Part shown: in pieces, positions 54,705 to 64,000 of the stretch
How positions within the stretch are numbered: position 1 is the stretch's first letter
How the letters are laid out: the number at the start of each line of letters is the position of its first letter
Assembly (NCBI RefSeq): GCF_015672735.1
Contig: NZ_JADABY010000069.1
Location: forward strand, 62,001-126,000
DNA length: 64,000 bases
DNA from: Citrobacter sp. Res13-Sevr-PEB04-36
Lineage (GTDB): Bacteria > Pseudomonadota > Gammaproteobacteria > Enterobacterales > Enterobacteriaceae
Direction: 5' to 3'
The notes under the pieces: model-generated
The model's database searches: none
What the model saw: only the letters and a program-made list of their open reading frames with translations
What the model was told of the DNA's origin: nothing
Position numbers and translations under genes: made by a program

Positions 54705-55862
54705 ATGGAGCGTAATGTCACGCTGGATTTTATTCGTGGCGTTGCCATCCTCGGGATCCTGCTTCTCAATATCAGCGCCTTTGGTTTGCCAAAGGCGGCA
54801 TACCTCAATCCGGCCTGGTCTGGCAGCATTACTTTATCGGATGCCTGGACCTGGGCGGTGCTTGATCTCTTCGCACAGGTAAAATTCCTCACGCTGTTCG
54901 CTCTGCTCTTCGGCGCGGGCCTGCAAATGCTGCTGCCACGCGGAAAACGCTGGATCCAGTCGCGACTCACTCTACTGGTCTTATTGGGGTTTATTCACGG
55001 CTTACTATTCTGGGATGGCGATATCCTGCTGGCGTATGGCTTAATCGGTCTGATCGGCTGGCGGCTGATTCGTGATGCTCCGTCGGTAAAAAGCCTGTTT
55101 AACACCGGTGCTCTGCTGTATCTGGTGGGGATCGGCGTACTGCTGCTGCTGGGCTCGATTTCTGGGGGAGAAACCAGTCGTGCCTGGACACCGGATGCCT
55201 CCGCGTTGCTGTATGAAAAGTACTGGAAGATTAATGGCGGCGTGGAAGCGGTCAGTAACCGCGTAGATATGCTGTCAAATAGCCTGTTGGCGCTGGGGGC
55301 GCAGTACGGCTGGCAACTGGCGGGGATGATGCTGTTGGGCGCCGCATTAATGCGCAGCGGCTGGCTGAAAGGGCAGTACAGTTTGTCGCATTATCGACGT
55401 ACAGGTGTTCTGCTGGTAGCGACAGGTATGGCAATCAATCTGCCTGCGATTATGCTGCAGTGGCATCTTGACTGGGCGTACCGCTGGTGTGCTTTCCTGT
55501 TACAAGCGCCGCGTGAACTGAGCGCGCCGTTTCAGACTATCGGCTACGCTGCGCTGATGTTTGGTTTCTGGCCGCAGCTGAGTCGCTTCAAGGTTGTTAT
55601 CGCTATTGCCTGCGTCGGGCGCATGGCGTTGACCAATTATCTGTTGCAGACGCTTATCTGCACCACGTTGTTTTATCAGTTCGGTTTATTTATGCAATTC
55701 GACCGGCTGACGCTGCTGTTTTTCGTTATTCCTGTCTGGGCTGTTAACCTGCTTTTCTCCGTCATTTGGCTACGTTTTTACCGACAGGGCCCGGTGGAGT
55801 GGTTATGGCGTCAATTAACCCTGCGTGCTTCAGGGGCATCATTACCGCGAACATCCAGATAA
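54705..55862 (+). CDS. yeiB: YeiB, DUF418-family inner-membrane protein
   Basis: A 385-residue protein with about nine hydrophobic segments. It opens with RNVTLDFIRGVAILGILLLN, the acyltransferase-like DUF418 start, and ends with the DUF418 domain (VGRMALTNYLLQTLICTTLF). Function unknown. Co-transcribed with folE. Confidence 0.94.
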   Translation: MERNVTLDFIRGVAILGILLLNISAFGLPKAAYLNPAWSGSITLSDAWTWAVLDLFAQVKFLTLFALLFGAGLQMLLPRGKRWIQSRLTLLVLLGFIHGLLFWDGDILLAYGLIGLIGWRLIRDAPSVKSLFNTGALLYLVGIGVLLLLGSISGGETSRAWTPDASALLYEKYWKINGGVEAVSNRVDMLSNSLLALGAQYGWQLAGMMLLGAALMRSGWLKGQYSLSHYRRTGVLLVATGMAINLPAIMLQWHLDWAYRWCAFLLQAPRELSAPFQTIGYAALMFGFWPQLSRFKVVIAIACVGRMALTNYLLQTLICTTLFYQFGLFMQFDRLTLLFFVIPVWAVNLLFSVIWLRFYRQGPVEWLWRQLTLRASGASLPRTSR

Positions 55863-55892
55863 CGATCTGGATCACATTTATTAACAAAATGG

Positions 55893-55908
55893 ATGTAACC
55901 GCTTTCAT
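55893..55908. promoter_or_regulatory. GalS/GalR operator upstream of galS
   Basis: ATGTAACCGCTTTCAT fits GTGKAANCGNTTMCAC and recurs almost identically before mglB. It indicates autoregulation of galS. Confidence 0.7.
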
Positions 55909-55911
55909 TCC

Positions 55912-55927
55912 TGTGACATGACTCACG
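55912..55927. promoter_or_regulatory. CRP site upstream of galS
   Basis: TGTGACATGACTCACG: TGTGA-N6-TCAC. Immediately after the gal operator. Confidence 0.7.
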
Positions 55928-56006
55928 CAGTCCTGTGCCTCGTGCTGACAAAATACACAGCCTGGGGTGTCCGTGGGCAACCGCAATCTTAAACAGGGCA
56001 GTGAAT

Positions 56007-57029
56007 ATGGTAACCATACGTGATGTGGCACGGCAGTCTGGCGTTTCTGTAGCGACGGTTTCCCGCGTACTGAATAACAGTGCGTTGGTGAGTCCTGACA
56101 CCCGTGAAGCGGTAATGAAGGCTGTGACACAGTTAGGCTATCGACCCAATGCCAATGCGCAAGCGCTGGCGACGCAGGTGAGCGATACCATTGGGGTCGT
56201 GGTGATGGATGTATCAGATTCGTTTTTTGGTGCATTGGTGAAAGCCGTGGATCTGGTGGCTCAGCAGCATCAGAAATATGTGCTGATTGGCAACAGCTAC
56301 CATGAAGCTGAAAAAGAACGTCATGCCATTGAAGTCCTGATCCGCCAACGCTGTAATGCCTTGATTGTTCACTCTAAAGCGCTGAGCGATCGCGAGCTTG
56401 GCGAATTTATGGAACACATCCCGGGCATGGTGCTAATCAATCGCATTGTGCCGGGTTACGCCCATCGCTGTGTCTGCCTGGACAATATCAGCGGAGCTAA
56501 AATGGCCACCCGCATGCTGCTCAATAATGGGCATCAACGTATCGGCTACCTGGCGTCAAGCCACCGTATTGAAGATGATGCGATGCGCAAAGAAGGCTGG
56601 ATGAGTGCGTTGCAGGAACACGGCATTACGCCGGCGGAAAGCTGGGTAGGCACTGGTTCACCTGATATGCCGGGGGGCGAATCAGCCATGGTGGAGCTGC
56701 TGGGGCGCAATTTACAGCTGACGGCGGTTTTTGCCTACAACGACAATATGGCCGCCGGGGCGCTGACGGCGTTAAAAGACAACGGCATCGCCATTCCACT
56801 ACATCTGTCCATCATTGGTTTCGATGATATCCCGATTGCCCGTTACACCGACCCTCAACTGACCACCGTGCGCTATCCCATTGCGTCAATGGCGAAAATG
56901 GCAACAGAGCTTGCGCTACAAGGCGCGGCGGGCACGCTGGATCCGGCGGCAACGCACTGTTTTATGCCGACGTTGGTGCGGCGCCATTCCGTGGCGTTGC
57001 GACAGAATGCGGCACCGATCACTAACTGA
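56007..57029 (+). CDS. galS: GalS, mgl repressor (LacI family)
   Basis: A 340-residue LacI-family protein: [23 protein letters not shown] with hinge ANAQALATQ, then a galactose-binding periplasmic-fold domain. It represses mglBAC and itself, relieved by D-galactose or fucose. The start at 56007 follows AGGG and aligns with E. coli GalS; an upstream extension to 55935 is rejected. A few residues shorter at the C-terminus than E. coli. Confidence 0.96.
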   Translation: MVTIRDVARQSGVSVATVSRVLNNSALVSPDTREAVMKAVTQLGYRPNANAQALATQVSDTIGVVVMDVSDSFFGALVKAVDLVAQQHQKYVLIGNSYHEAEKERHAIEVLIRQRCNALIVHSKALSDRELGEFMEHIPGMVLINRIVPGYAHRCVCLDNISGAKMATRMLLNNGHQRIGYLASSHRIEDDAMRKEGWMSALQEHGITPAESWVGTGSPDMPGGESAMVELLGRNLQLTAVFAYNDNMAAGALTALKDNGIAIPLHLSIIGFDDIPIARYTDPQLTTVRYPIASMAKMATELALQGAAGTLDPAATHCFMPTLVRRHSVALRQNAAPITN

Positions 57030-57041
57030 TAATGTCACCCT

Positions 57042-57057
57042 ATGTAACCGCTTTCAA
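57042..57057. promoter_or_regulatory. GalS/GalR operator of mglBAC
   Basis: ATGTAACCGCTTTCAA, 13 bp after the galS stop and 2 bp before the CRP site, so repressor and activator would interact. Confidence 0.75.
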
Positions 57058-57059
57058 TC

Positions 57060-57075
57060 TGTGAGTAAATTCACA
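57060..57075. promoter_or_regulatory. CRP site of mglBAC
   Basis: TGTGAGTAAATTCACA, a perfect TGTGA-N6-TCACA. TATGAT at 57097-57102 is a -10 element that puts the site about 41.5 bp before the start, the class II position. Confidence 0.85.
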
Positions 57076-57325
57076 GTATCTTAACAATGCGATAGCTATG
57101 ATGACACTGTTTGTTGCGCTGTAACTACTATGTAACGGTGAATAATCACTTTCATCGAGGTGTGGGCGTCTTAAACAACAATTAAAGCCTGTTTTTGGAG
57201 CGTTGCCAGACACGGAAGAAATATTTTTAAAAGTGAGCTTCGGCGTTCAGTAACAGTTTAGTAACGTTCTGTCCCGCCGAGCATTTATCTCAAGTACTAC
57301 CCTGCATAATAAAACCGGAGATACC

Positions 57326-58324
57326 ATGAATAAGAAGGTGTTGACCCTGTCTGCTGTAATGGCAAGCATGTTATTCGGCGCGGCTGCGCACGCTGCTGAT
57401 ACCCGTATTGGTGTGACGATTTATAAGTATGACGATAACTTTATGTCCGTGGTACGTAAAGCTATCGAAAAAGATGCCAAAACGGCGCCAGATGTACAGC
57501 TGCTGATGAATGACTCCCAGAACGATCAGTCGAAACAAAACGATCAGATTGATGTGTTGCTGGCAAAAGGCGTTAAAGCCCTGGCGATCAACCTGGTTGA
57601 TCCGGCAGCTGCAGGCACGGTCATTGAGAAAGCACGTGGTCAGAACGTCCCTATCGTATTCTTCAACAAAGAGCCTTCTCGCAAAGCGCTGGACAGCTAT
57701 GACAAAGCCTTCTACGTTGGTACTGACTCTAAAGAATCCGGCATCATTCAGGGTGATTTGATTGCTAAGCACTGGGCGGCAAACCCTAATTGGGACCTGA
57801 ACAAAGACGGTAAAATTCAGTTTGTTCTGCTGAAAGGCGAGCCGGGACACCCGGATGCTGAAGCACGTACTACCTACGTGATTAAAGAGCTGAACGACAA
57901 AGGCATTAAAACTGAGCAGCTGCAGTTAGATACCGCCATGTGGGATACGGCTCAGGCAAAAGATAAAGTTGATGCGTGGATGTCTGGTCCAAATGCCAAC
58001 AAAATTGAAGTTGTTATCGCTAACAACGACGCCATGGCAATGGGTGCTGTAGAAGCGCTGAAAGCACACAACAAAACCAGCGTGCCGGTATTTGGCGTGG
58101 ATGCATTGCCAGAAGCGCTGGCACTGGTTAAATCTGGCGCGATGGCCGGTACCGTGTTGAATGATGCTAACAACCAGGCGAAAGCCACTTTCGATCTGGC
58201 GAAAAACCTGGCTGCCGGCAAAGGCGCTGCTGATGGCACGACCTGGAAAATCGAGAATAAAATCGTTCGTATTCCTTACGTCGGCGTCGATAAAGATAAT
58301 CTGGCAGAGTTTACCAACAAATAA
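57326..58324 (+). CDS. mglB: Galactose/glucose-binding periplasmic protein MglB
   Basis: A 332-residue type I periplasmic binding protein with a signal peptide cleaved after AAHAAD. The calcium-binding EF-hand-like loop is DLNKDGKIQ, and sugar-stacking Trp lies in [11 protein letters not shown]. It binds D-galactose and D-glucose and also presents them to the Trg chemoreceptor. CCGGAG precedes the ATG. An ERIC element follows the gene. Confidence 0.97.
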   Translation: MNKKVLTLSAVMASMLFGAAAHAADTRIGVTIYKYDDNFMSVVRKAIEKDAKTAPDVQLLMNDSQNDQSKQNDQIDVLLAKGVKALAINLVDPAAAGTVIEKARGQNVPIVFFNKEPSRKALDSYDKAFYVGTDSKESGIIQGDLIAKHWAANPNWDLNKDGKIQFVLLKGEPGHPDAEARTTYVIKELNDKGIKTEQLQLDTAMWDTAQAKDKVDAWMSGPNANKIEVVIANNDAMAMGAVEALKAHNKTSVPVFGVDALPEALALVKSGAMAGTVLNDANNQAKATFDLAKNLAAGKGAADGTTWKIENKIVRIPYVGVDKDNLAEFTNK

Positions 58325-58325
58325 G

Positions 58326-58457
58326 TCTATACACGTCATACTTCACGTTGCTTGTGCGTTGGCTGTGCTCGTTCACCCCAGTTACATAGTTATCTATGCT
58401 CCTGGGGATTCACTTACTTGCCGCCTTCCTGCAACTCGAATTATTTAGTGTATATGT
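58326..58457. repeat. Full-length ERIC element between mglB and mglA
   Basis: CGTTCACCCCAGTTACATAG and ATCTATGCTCCTGGGGATTC are the conserved ERIC core (complement of the ERIC2 and ERIC1R priming regions). The ends TCTATACACGTCATACTTC and CTCGAATTATTTAGTGTATA are inverted. The unit is about 130 bp and fills most of the 195-bp gap within the mgl operon, where it will be transcribed and can fold into a long stem. Confidence 0.9.
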
Positions 58458-58519
58458 CTGTGGGCGCAATTTGGTTGCGCCCTTAATAACACGCTTTGCA
58501 AGGCCAACAAGGTATAATT

Positions 58520-60040
58520 ATGGTCAGCACTAATACTCAGTCGTCAGGCGAATACTTGTTGGAAATGAGCGGCATCAACAAGTCCTTTCCAGGTGTTAAG
58601 GCGCTTGATAATGTCAATTTAAAGGTCCGCCCACATTCTATTCACGCCCTGATGGGCGAGAATGGTGCTGGAAAGTCGACATTATTAAAATGTCTTTTTG
58701 GGATCTATCAAAAAGATTCCGGCAGTATTTTATTTCAGGGTAAAGAAATTGATTTTCATTCTGCTAAAGAAGCGCTTGAAAACGGTATTTCAATGGTACA
58801 CCAGGAATTAAACCTGGTATTACAACGTTCTGTGATGGACAACATGTGGCTGGGGCGCTATCCCACCAAAGGGATGTTTGTCGACCAGGATAAAATGTAC
58901 CGTGATACCAAAGCGATATTTGATGAACTGGATATTGATATCGATCCGCGTGCGCGCGTCGGTACGTTATCGGTTTCACAAATGCAGATGATAGAAATTG
59001 CCAAAGCATTTTCGTATGACGCCAAAATCGTCATCATGGATGAACCGACCTCATCGTTAACCGAAAAAGAGGTTAATCATCTGTTCACCATCATCCGCAA
59101 GCTGAAAGAGCGTGGCTGCGGTATCGTATATATTTCTCACAAAATGGAAGAAATCTTCCAGTTGTGCGATGAAATCACCGTCCTGCGTGACGGTCAGTGG
59201 ATTGCCACCCAGCCGCTGGAAGGGCTGGATATGGATAAGATCATCGCCATGATGGTGGGACGTTCGCTGAATCAACGTTTTCCGGACAAAGAGAACACGC
59301 CTGGTGAAGTGATTCTGCAGGTGCGTAACCTGACGTCGCTACGTCAACCGTCAATTCGTGATATCTCTTTTGATCTGCATAAAGGGGAGATCCTCGGGAT
59401 TGCCGGTTTAGTCGGCGCAAAACGCACGGATATCGTTGAAACCCTTTTTGGTATTCGTGAAAAATCATCGGGTACGATTACGCTCCACGGCAAAAAAATT
59501 AATAACCACAGTGCCAATGAAGCCATTAACCATGGTTTTGCACTGGTCACGGAAGAGCGCCGTTCAACCGGTATTTATGCCTATCTGGATATTGGTTTTA
59601 ACTCGTTAATTTCTAATATCCAAAACTATAAAAATAAAGTGGGTCTGCTGGATAATTCCCGCATGAAGAGCGATACCCAATGGGTTATTGACTCGATGAG
59701 GGTGAAAACCCCGGGCCATCGTACGCAAATTGGTTCACTGTCTGGTGGTAATCAGCAAAAGGTGGTTATTGGTCGTTGGTTGTTAACACAGCCAGAGATA
59801 CTGATGCTGGATGAACCTACGCGAGGAATCGATGTTGGTGCAAAATTTGAAATTTATCAGTTAATTGCTGAACTGGCGAAAAAAGAGAAGGGGATTATCA
59901 TCATCTCCTCTGAAATGCCGGAGCTGCTGGGTATTACCGATCGTATTTTGGTTATGAGCAATGGTCTTGTAGCTGGAATTGTTGACACTAAAACAACAAC
60001 GCAAAACGAAATCCTCCGTCTTGCGTCTTTGCACCTTTAA
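58520..60040 (+). CDS. mglA: Galactose ABC transporter ATPase MglA
   Basis: A 506-residue protein with two ABC domains: Walker [10 protein letters not shown] near residue 45 in the first; the second has the degenerate GLVGAKRTD near residue 300, as in other sugar ABC (RbsA-type) ATPases. Signatures are LSVSQMQ and LSGGNQQK. The start at 58520 gives E. coli length; AAGG lies upstream. Energises MglBC. Confidence 0.97.
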   Translation: MVSTNTQSSGEYLLEMSGINKSFPGVKALDNVNLKVRPHSIHALMGENGAGKSTLLKCLFGIYQKDSGSILFQGKEIDFHSAKEALENGISMVHQELNLVLQRSVMDNMWLGRYPTKGMFVDQDKMYRDTKAIFDELDIDIDPRARVGTLSVSQMQMIEIAKAFSYDAKIVIMDEPTSSLTEKEVNHLFTIIRKLKERGCGIVYISHKMEEIFQLCDEITVLRDGQWIATQPLEGLDMDKIIAMMVGRSLNQRFPDKENTPGEVILQVRNLTSLRQPSIRDISFDLHKGEILGIAGLVGAKRTDIVETLFGIREKSSGTITLHGKKINNHSANEAINHGFALVTEERRSTGIYAYLDIGFNSLISNIQNYKNKVGLLDNSRMKSDTQWVIDSMRVKTPGHRTQIGSLSGGNQQKVVIGRWLLTQPEILMLDEPTRGIDVGAKFEIYQLIAELAKKEKGIIIISSEMPELLGITDRILVMSNGLVAGIVDTKTTTQNEILRLASLHL

Positions 60041-60055
60041 GATTAGGGGCTCCTC

Positions 60056-61066
60056 ATGAGTGCGTTAAATAAGAAAAGTTTTCTTACTTACCTGAAAGAA
60101 GGCGGAATTTACGTTGTTCTTTTAGTTCTGCTGGCCATTATTATTTTCCAGGACCCCACATTCTTAAGTTTACTGAACTTGAGTAACATCCTGACCCAAT
60201 CCTCGGTCCGTATTATTATCGCACTGGGCGTTGCTGGTCTAATTGTCACTCAAGGGACCGACCTGTCTGCCGGGCGTCAGGTCGGCCTGGCTGCCGTGGT
60301 GGCAGCGACCTTGCTGCAGTCGATGGATAACGCCAACAAGGTGTTTCCGGAAATGGCCACTATGCCAATTATCGTGGTGGTGCTGATTGTCTGCGTCATT
60401 GGCGCCATTATCGGCCTGGTGAACGGCATCATCATTGCTTATCTGAATGTGACGCCGTTTATCACCACGCTCGGTACGATGATCATCGTTTACGGGATCA
60501 ACTCCCTGTACTACGATTTCGTCGGGGCATCCCCCATTTCTGGCTTTGATAGCGGGTTCTCTACCTTTGCGCAGGGCTTTATTGCGCTGGGCAGTTTCCG
60601 ACTTTCCTACATTACCTTCTATGCGTTGATTGCGGTGGCTTTTGTCTGGGTGCTGTGGAACAAGACCCGCTTCGGTAAAAACATTTTTGCCATTGGCGGT
60701 AACCCGGAAGCGGCGAAAGTGTCTGGTGTAAACGTTGCGCTGAACCTGCTGATTATTTATGCGCTGTCCGGGGTGTTCTACGCCTTCGGTGGTTTGCTGG
60801 AAGCTGGGCGTATTGGCTCGGCGACTAACAACCTCGGCTTTATGTATGAGCTGGATGCGATTGCAGCTTGCGTGGTTGGCGGCGTGTCGTTCAGTGGCGG
60901 GGTAGGTACCGTCTTTGGCGTGGTGACGGGTGTGATAATCTTCACCGTCATCAACTACGGCCTGACTTATATCGGCGTGAACCCTTACTGGCAGTACATC
61001 ATTAAGGGCGGCATTATTATCTTCGCAGTAGCGCTGGACTCACTGAAATACGCGCGTAAGAAGTAA
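60056..61066 (+). CDS. mglC: Galactose ABC transporter permease MglC
   Basis: A 336-residue inner-membrane permease of the RbsC/MglC family with about ten membrane segments (GVAGLIVTQGTDLSAGRQVG, AIGGNPEAAKVSGVNV). Last gene of mglBAC, followed by a strong terminator. Confidence 0.97.
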   Translation: MSALNKKSFLTYLKEGGIYVVLLVLLAIIIFQDPTFLSLLNLSNILTQSSVRIIIALGVAGLIVTQGTDLSAGRQVGLAAVVAATLLQSMDNANKVFPEMATMPIIVVVLIVCVIGAIIGLVNGIIIAYLNVTPFITTLGTMIIVYGINSLYYDFVGASPISGFDSGFSTFAQGFIALGSFRLSYITFYALIAVAFVWVLWNKTRFGKNIFAIGGNPEAAKVSGVNVALNLLIIYALSGVFYAFGGLLEAGRIGSATNNLGFMYELDAIAACVVGGVSFSGGVGTVFGVVTGVIIFTVINYGLTYIGVNPYWQYIIKGGIIIFAVALDSLKYARKK

Positions 61067-61078
61067 CGATAGATAACA

Positions 61079-61116
61079 AAAAGCCCGGGGCAGCGAAATC
61101 TGCACCGGGCTTTTTT
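61079..61116. terminator. Bidirectional terminator between mglC and preA
   Basis: AAGCCCGGGGCAG and CTGCACCGGGCTT, 13-bp arms with one mismatch, then TTTTT. Serves two convergent genes. Confidence 0.92.
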
Positions 61117-61126
61117 GTCACTTGTG

Positions 61127-62362
61127 TTACAGCGTTATCGGATGCTCTTTCTCATCGGCTTTGAATTTGACCTCGCCTAGATCTATGCAGGCGACCGGGC
61201 AAACGTGACCACACAGCAAGCAACCGACACATTTTTCCGTATCGCAGTGCGGCGTGCGGGTTCGTTCATTCCATTCCATTGCCTGATGTCCCCCGTCGTA
61301 GCAGGAGATATAACAGCGCCCGCAGCCGACGCATTTTTCGAGATTGATATGCGGGTAGACGATATAGCTACGATCAAGATCTTCAGCCGGAATAATATTG
61401 GCATTGGCAAGGCCGACCATCTCTTCCAGTGAATCAAATCCCTGATCGGCAAGATAGTGTGACAGTCCACTCGTCATATCTTCCACAATACGATAACCGT
61501 ACTGCATGATCCCGGTGGTTACCTGCAGCGTGGCAGCACCTAACAGCAAGAATTCGGCAGCATCTTCCCAGGTTTCAATGCCGCCAATGCCGCTAATTGG
61601 AAAATCACGCAGCTCTGGGTGCATACGCAGTTGTTGTATAAAGCGCAGGGCGATGGGTTTTACCGCCTTGCCGGAGTAGCCGGAAATACTGGATTTCCCG
61701 TTGACCACCGGCATGCCGATTTTCCGCTGCAGGTCGATATTGGTGATGGATTTTACGGTGTTAATGGTGGCAATACCGTCCGCGCCGCCGCGTTTAGCCG
61801 CCAGAGCAACTTCACACATATCACCAATATTCGGCGTCATTTTGGCTAACATCGGCAGGGAAGAGCCCCGTTTTACTGCCCGACAGTATTTTTCAACCAA
61901 CTCCGGGCTCTGCCCAACATCGCTGCCCATCGCGTGCGAGGTCATTTGTGGACAAGAGAAGTTGCACTCAATCATATCCGCACCGGCTTCTTCAACCAGG
62001 CGAGCCAGCTCCTGCCATTGCTGTTCATTTTCCCCCATGATTGATGCAATCAACACCTTGTCCGGGTAATGTTGCTTCAGCTTGCGGATGGCGGCCAGAT
62101 TCTCTTCCAGCGGATGTTCGGCAATTTGCTCCATATTTTTGAAGCCAATAAAGCCGGTATCTTCTTTTGTGAGATGGTCAAAGCGCGGGGAGACTTCATT
62201 GGCAATAAAGAAGCCAATCGTTTTAAAAACAATACCGCCCCAGCCGGTATCATAGGCTTTGGCGCACATCTCATAACAGTTGCCCACCGGAGAAGAAGAG
62301 AGGCAGAACGGGTTGGGGAATTTTACGCCGCAAAAAGTAATAGAAAGATCTTTCGTTAACAT
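61127..62362 (-). CDS. preA: PreA, dihydropyrimidine dehydrogenase catalytic subunit
   Basis: A 411-residue flavoprotein. The N-terminal TIM barrel is related to dihydroorotate dehydrogenase ([31 protein letters not shown] with the active Cys). The C-terminus has two [4Fe-4S] ferredoxin clusters: [11 protein letters not shown] and [12 protein letters not shown]. With PreT it reduces uracil and thymine with NADH. Its start overlaps preT by 7 bp. Confidence 0.96.
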   Translation of the reverse strand: MLTKDLSITFCGVKFPNPFCLSSSPVGNCYEMCAKAYDTGWGGIVFKTIGFFIANEVSPRFDHLTKEDTGFIGFKNMEQIAEHPLEENLAAIRKLKQHYPDKVLIASIMGENEQQWQELARLVEEAGADMIECNFSCPQMTSHAMGSDVGQSPELVEKYCRAVKRGSSLPMLAKMTPNIGDMCEVALAAKRGGADGIATINTVKSITNIDLQRKIGMPVVNGKSSISGYSGKAVKPIALRFIQQLRMHPELRDFPISGIGGIETWEDAAEFLLLGAATLQVTTGIMQYGYRIVEDMTSGLSHYLADQGFDSLEEMVGLANANIIPAEDLDRSYIVYPHINLEKCVGCGRCYISCYDGGHQAMEWNERTRTPHCDTEKCVGCLLCGHVCPVACIDLGEVKFKADEKEHPITL

Positions 62363-63597
62363 GAGCAGGTCCCCTCTAAATAGCGATGAATGGCCTGAGC
62401 GGCTTCTTTACCTGTTTTCACGGCATACACCACGGTTTTATCACCTTTGACAATATCACCCGCGGCGAACAAAGCGGGATCGTCGGTTTGATAATGGTGG
62501 GTAGTGATAAGATTGCGTTGTGGGTTTAACGCAGAAAAGGCGGCAAGCTGGGCATGTTGACCGACAGCGAGAATAATATGCTCGGTTTCAAGCGAGAGTT
62601 CTCCAGGCTGGCGGACGTGTTTAAAGGTGACTTTATTTCCGGCAACAGCGACCGGCGTGAAACCGTCGATGATTGACACGCCTAATGCCTGTGTGCTGGT
62701 GAATTCTTGCTCACTGGCCGGAAATTCGGCGAGTTCCTCACGAGCGACGCAGGTGACTGACGGACAGCCAAGGAGTTTCAACGTGCTGGCGACATCCATT
62801 GCCACATCGCCGCCGCCGATGATTAACGCACTCTGTGGGACGTTGATATTGCCTTGTGACTGACGGGCGCGTTGCAGGAAATCAACGGCAATTTCAACAT
62901 TATTCGCCAGGTCAAAAAGTCCGAGCGTTGAACCGTAGGACATCCCCACAGTAACCAGGACGGCGCGGTTTTCAGCTTTGAGTTGTTCAACCGTGAGCGC
63001 GCTGCCTATTTCGCAATTGCATCTGATGGTGACGCCCATTTCAATGATGCGGGAGATTTCGAGATCCAAAACGGACTGGGGCAGGCGAAACGGTGGAATA
63101 CCGTAGCGCAGCCAGCCACCCGGCTGAGCCTGTTTTTCGTAGATGGTGACGTCGTAGCCCAAATTACTCAATGTTACGCTTGCCTGTAATCCTGCTGGGC
63201 CCGCGCCGATAATCGCCACGTTGCCCAGCGTTTTCTTGGCAGGTTGATAAATTTTCATTGCGGTCTGTTGTTCAAAATCGGTAATAAAGCGTTGCAGACG
63301 CGCAATATCGATAGGTTTATCTATCCCTGAACGCGTGCATCCACGCTGGCATAATTTTTCGGTTGGGCATACCCGGGCGCAAACGGCACCAAGCGCATTA
63401 TTCTCACGGATAGTTTCTGCCGCTCCTTTAAAATTGCGAAAATAGATAGAGCGGATAAATTTCCCTGGGTCGGTTTGTGCCGGGCAATCCTGACTACAGG
63501 GGGCATCGTGGCATAATAAGCAGCGCGAGGCCTCTTTTATTGCTAATAAGGGAGTAAATGCAGGCGTAAGTTCATCCAGATAATTTTGTTGTGGCAT
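62356..63597 (-). CDS. preT: PreT, dihydropyrimidine dehydrogenase NADH-binding subunit
   Basis: A 413-residue oxidoreductase like the GltD small subunit. N-terminal Cys clusters ([29 protein letters not shown]) bind Fe-S; FAD and NAD(P) motifs are [12 protein letters not shown] and [12 protein letters not shown]. The start at 63597 ([10 protein letters not shown]) has AAGGAAG upstream and matches E. coli; the frame runs on to 63756 without support. First gene of preTA. Confidence 0.96.
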   Translation of the reverse strand: MPQQNYLDELTPAFTPLLAIKEASRCLLCHDAPCSQDCPAQTDPGKFIRSIYFRNFKGAAETIRENNALGAVCARVCPTEKLCQRGCTRSGIDKPIDIARLQRFITDFEQQTAMKIYQPAKKTLGNVAIIGAGPAGLQASVTLSNLGYDVTIYEKQAQPGGWLRYGIPPFRLPQSVLDLEISRIIEMGVTIRCNCEIGSALTVEQLKAENRAVLVTVGMSYGSTLGLFDLANNVEIAVDFLQRARQSQGNINVPQSALIIGGGDVAMDVASTLKLLGCPSVTCVAREELAEFPASEQEFTSTQALGVSIIDGFTPVAVAGNKVTFKHVRQPGELSLETEHIILAVGQHAQLAAFSALNPQRNLITTHHYQTDDPALFAAGDIVKGDKTVVYAVKTGKEAAQAIHRYLEGTCSC

Positions 63598-63701
63598 ATT
63601 TTCTTCCTTAATGCTTGAGTAAATTAAGGCGAACTGTTGATAACAAAATAGGAATATGAAAAAGGTTATTCTTAAGGCTAAGCCTTGCAGGAAGTGTGTT
63701 T

Positions 63702-63717
63702 TGTGAAAGGATTCACA
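63702..63717. promoter_or_regulatory. CRP site upstream of preT
   Basis: TGTGAAAGGATTCACA, a perfect TGTGA-N6-TCACA, about 105 bp before the preT start. A TAAGAAT -10-like element lies downstream on the minus strand. Suggests cAMP-CRP control of pyrimidine reduction. No other feature seen in 63598-63831. Confidence 0.65.
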
Positions 63718-63831
63718 AATAGAGGATGAAGGAAGGGAAATGCTGGCTGGCAGCATTAATCCCTTATATTGGAATAGTAATTGTTCTCATAGTATTAGCT
63801 ATTCTCAAACGCTAATATTAATAAATGATCT

Positions 63832-64000
63832 TTACCGATAAAAGATTAAATAAATAACCATCCCGAAAGATAAACATCCGCACCCGGCATAAACAAGAAC
63901 GTAGGACCAAAATTGCAGCGGCTCTTGATGACGATAGGCATAAACCGGTTCACGTGCGTTCTTCTTTATTTTATCAACAGCCCCGGAGCGCCAACCTTTC
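63832..64000 (-). CDS. yeiS: YeiS, DUF2542 small membrane protein, 3' part only
   Basis: The minus strand ends a reading frame with KGWRSGAVDKIKKNAREPVY, then a hydrophobic helix and YLIFYR before TAA: 55 codons present. This agrees with the C-terminus of E. coli YeiS (79 residues), which sits next to preT there too. The N-terminal part lies outside the window. Function unknown. Confidence 0.88.
   Translation of the reverse strand, partial: KGWRSGAVDKIKKNAREPVYAYRHQEPLQFWSYVLVYAGCGCLSFGMVIYLIFYR

Overview
This window is a chromosomal segment of an Enterobacteriaceae species of the Escherichia/Salmonella/Citrobacter group. Most proteins look close to E. coli K-12 counterparts recalled from memory, and gene order follows the E. 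coli yejM to yeiS segment, read in reverse. Other signs are a REP element, ERIC repeats, tRNA-Pro(GGG) and enterobacterial operators (Cra, CRP, GalS, Fur). A Citrobacter-like host fits best because several accessory modules are absent from the E. coli K-12 order, but the genus cannot be fixed from sequence reading alone. There is no phage, IS element or CRISPR array.

Layout. 1-4.2 kb: end of a Bor-family lipoprotein gene, then two divergent acetamidase/formamidase-family genes, one co-transcribed with an APC permease behind a sigma54/NtrC-type promoter. 4.3-24.3 kb: backbone with proL, yejM-yejL, yejK, rplY, radD, rsuA, bcr, yejG, yejABEF, pdeN, mepS, lpxT, yeiR and yeiQ. 24.5-31.7 kb: accessory uxuA-like gene, MocR regulator and a torC-torA-torD-like operon. 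31.7-38 kb: efpL, yeiW, setB and the Cra-controlled fruBKA operon. 38.1-41.5 kb: accessory Dcu-family transporter, aspartate/glutamate racemase and a HypT-like LysR regulator. 41.5-48.2 kb: nfo, yeiH, yeiE, lysP and a TonB-dependent receptor at the cirA position. 48.6-52.9 kb: accessory organophosphate transporter, SerB-like phosphatase, L-serine dehydratase and small HTH regulator. 52.9-64 kb: yeiG, folE, yeiB, galS, mglBAC, preA, preT and the 3' part of yeiS.

How genes work together. The accessory blocks read as small complete catabolic or respiratory modules. Amide uptake and hydrolysis appears to be under nitrogen control. YeiQ plus UxuA could reduce and dehydrate hexuronates. The Tor-like module has a pentahaem quinol dehydrogenase, a Tat-exported molybdoenzyme and its chaperone. 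The racemase and Dcu carrier suggest use of D/L-aspartate or a relative. The most interesting block is transporter, phosphoserine phosphatase, serine dehydratase and HTH regulator: it reads as a pathway that imports O-phosphoserine or a similar phosphorylated compound, removes the phosphate, and deaminates serine to pyruvate and ammonia. That function is inferred from gene content and is not shown by the sequence itself.
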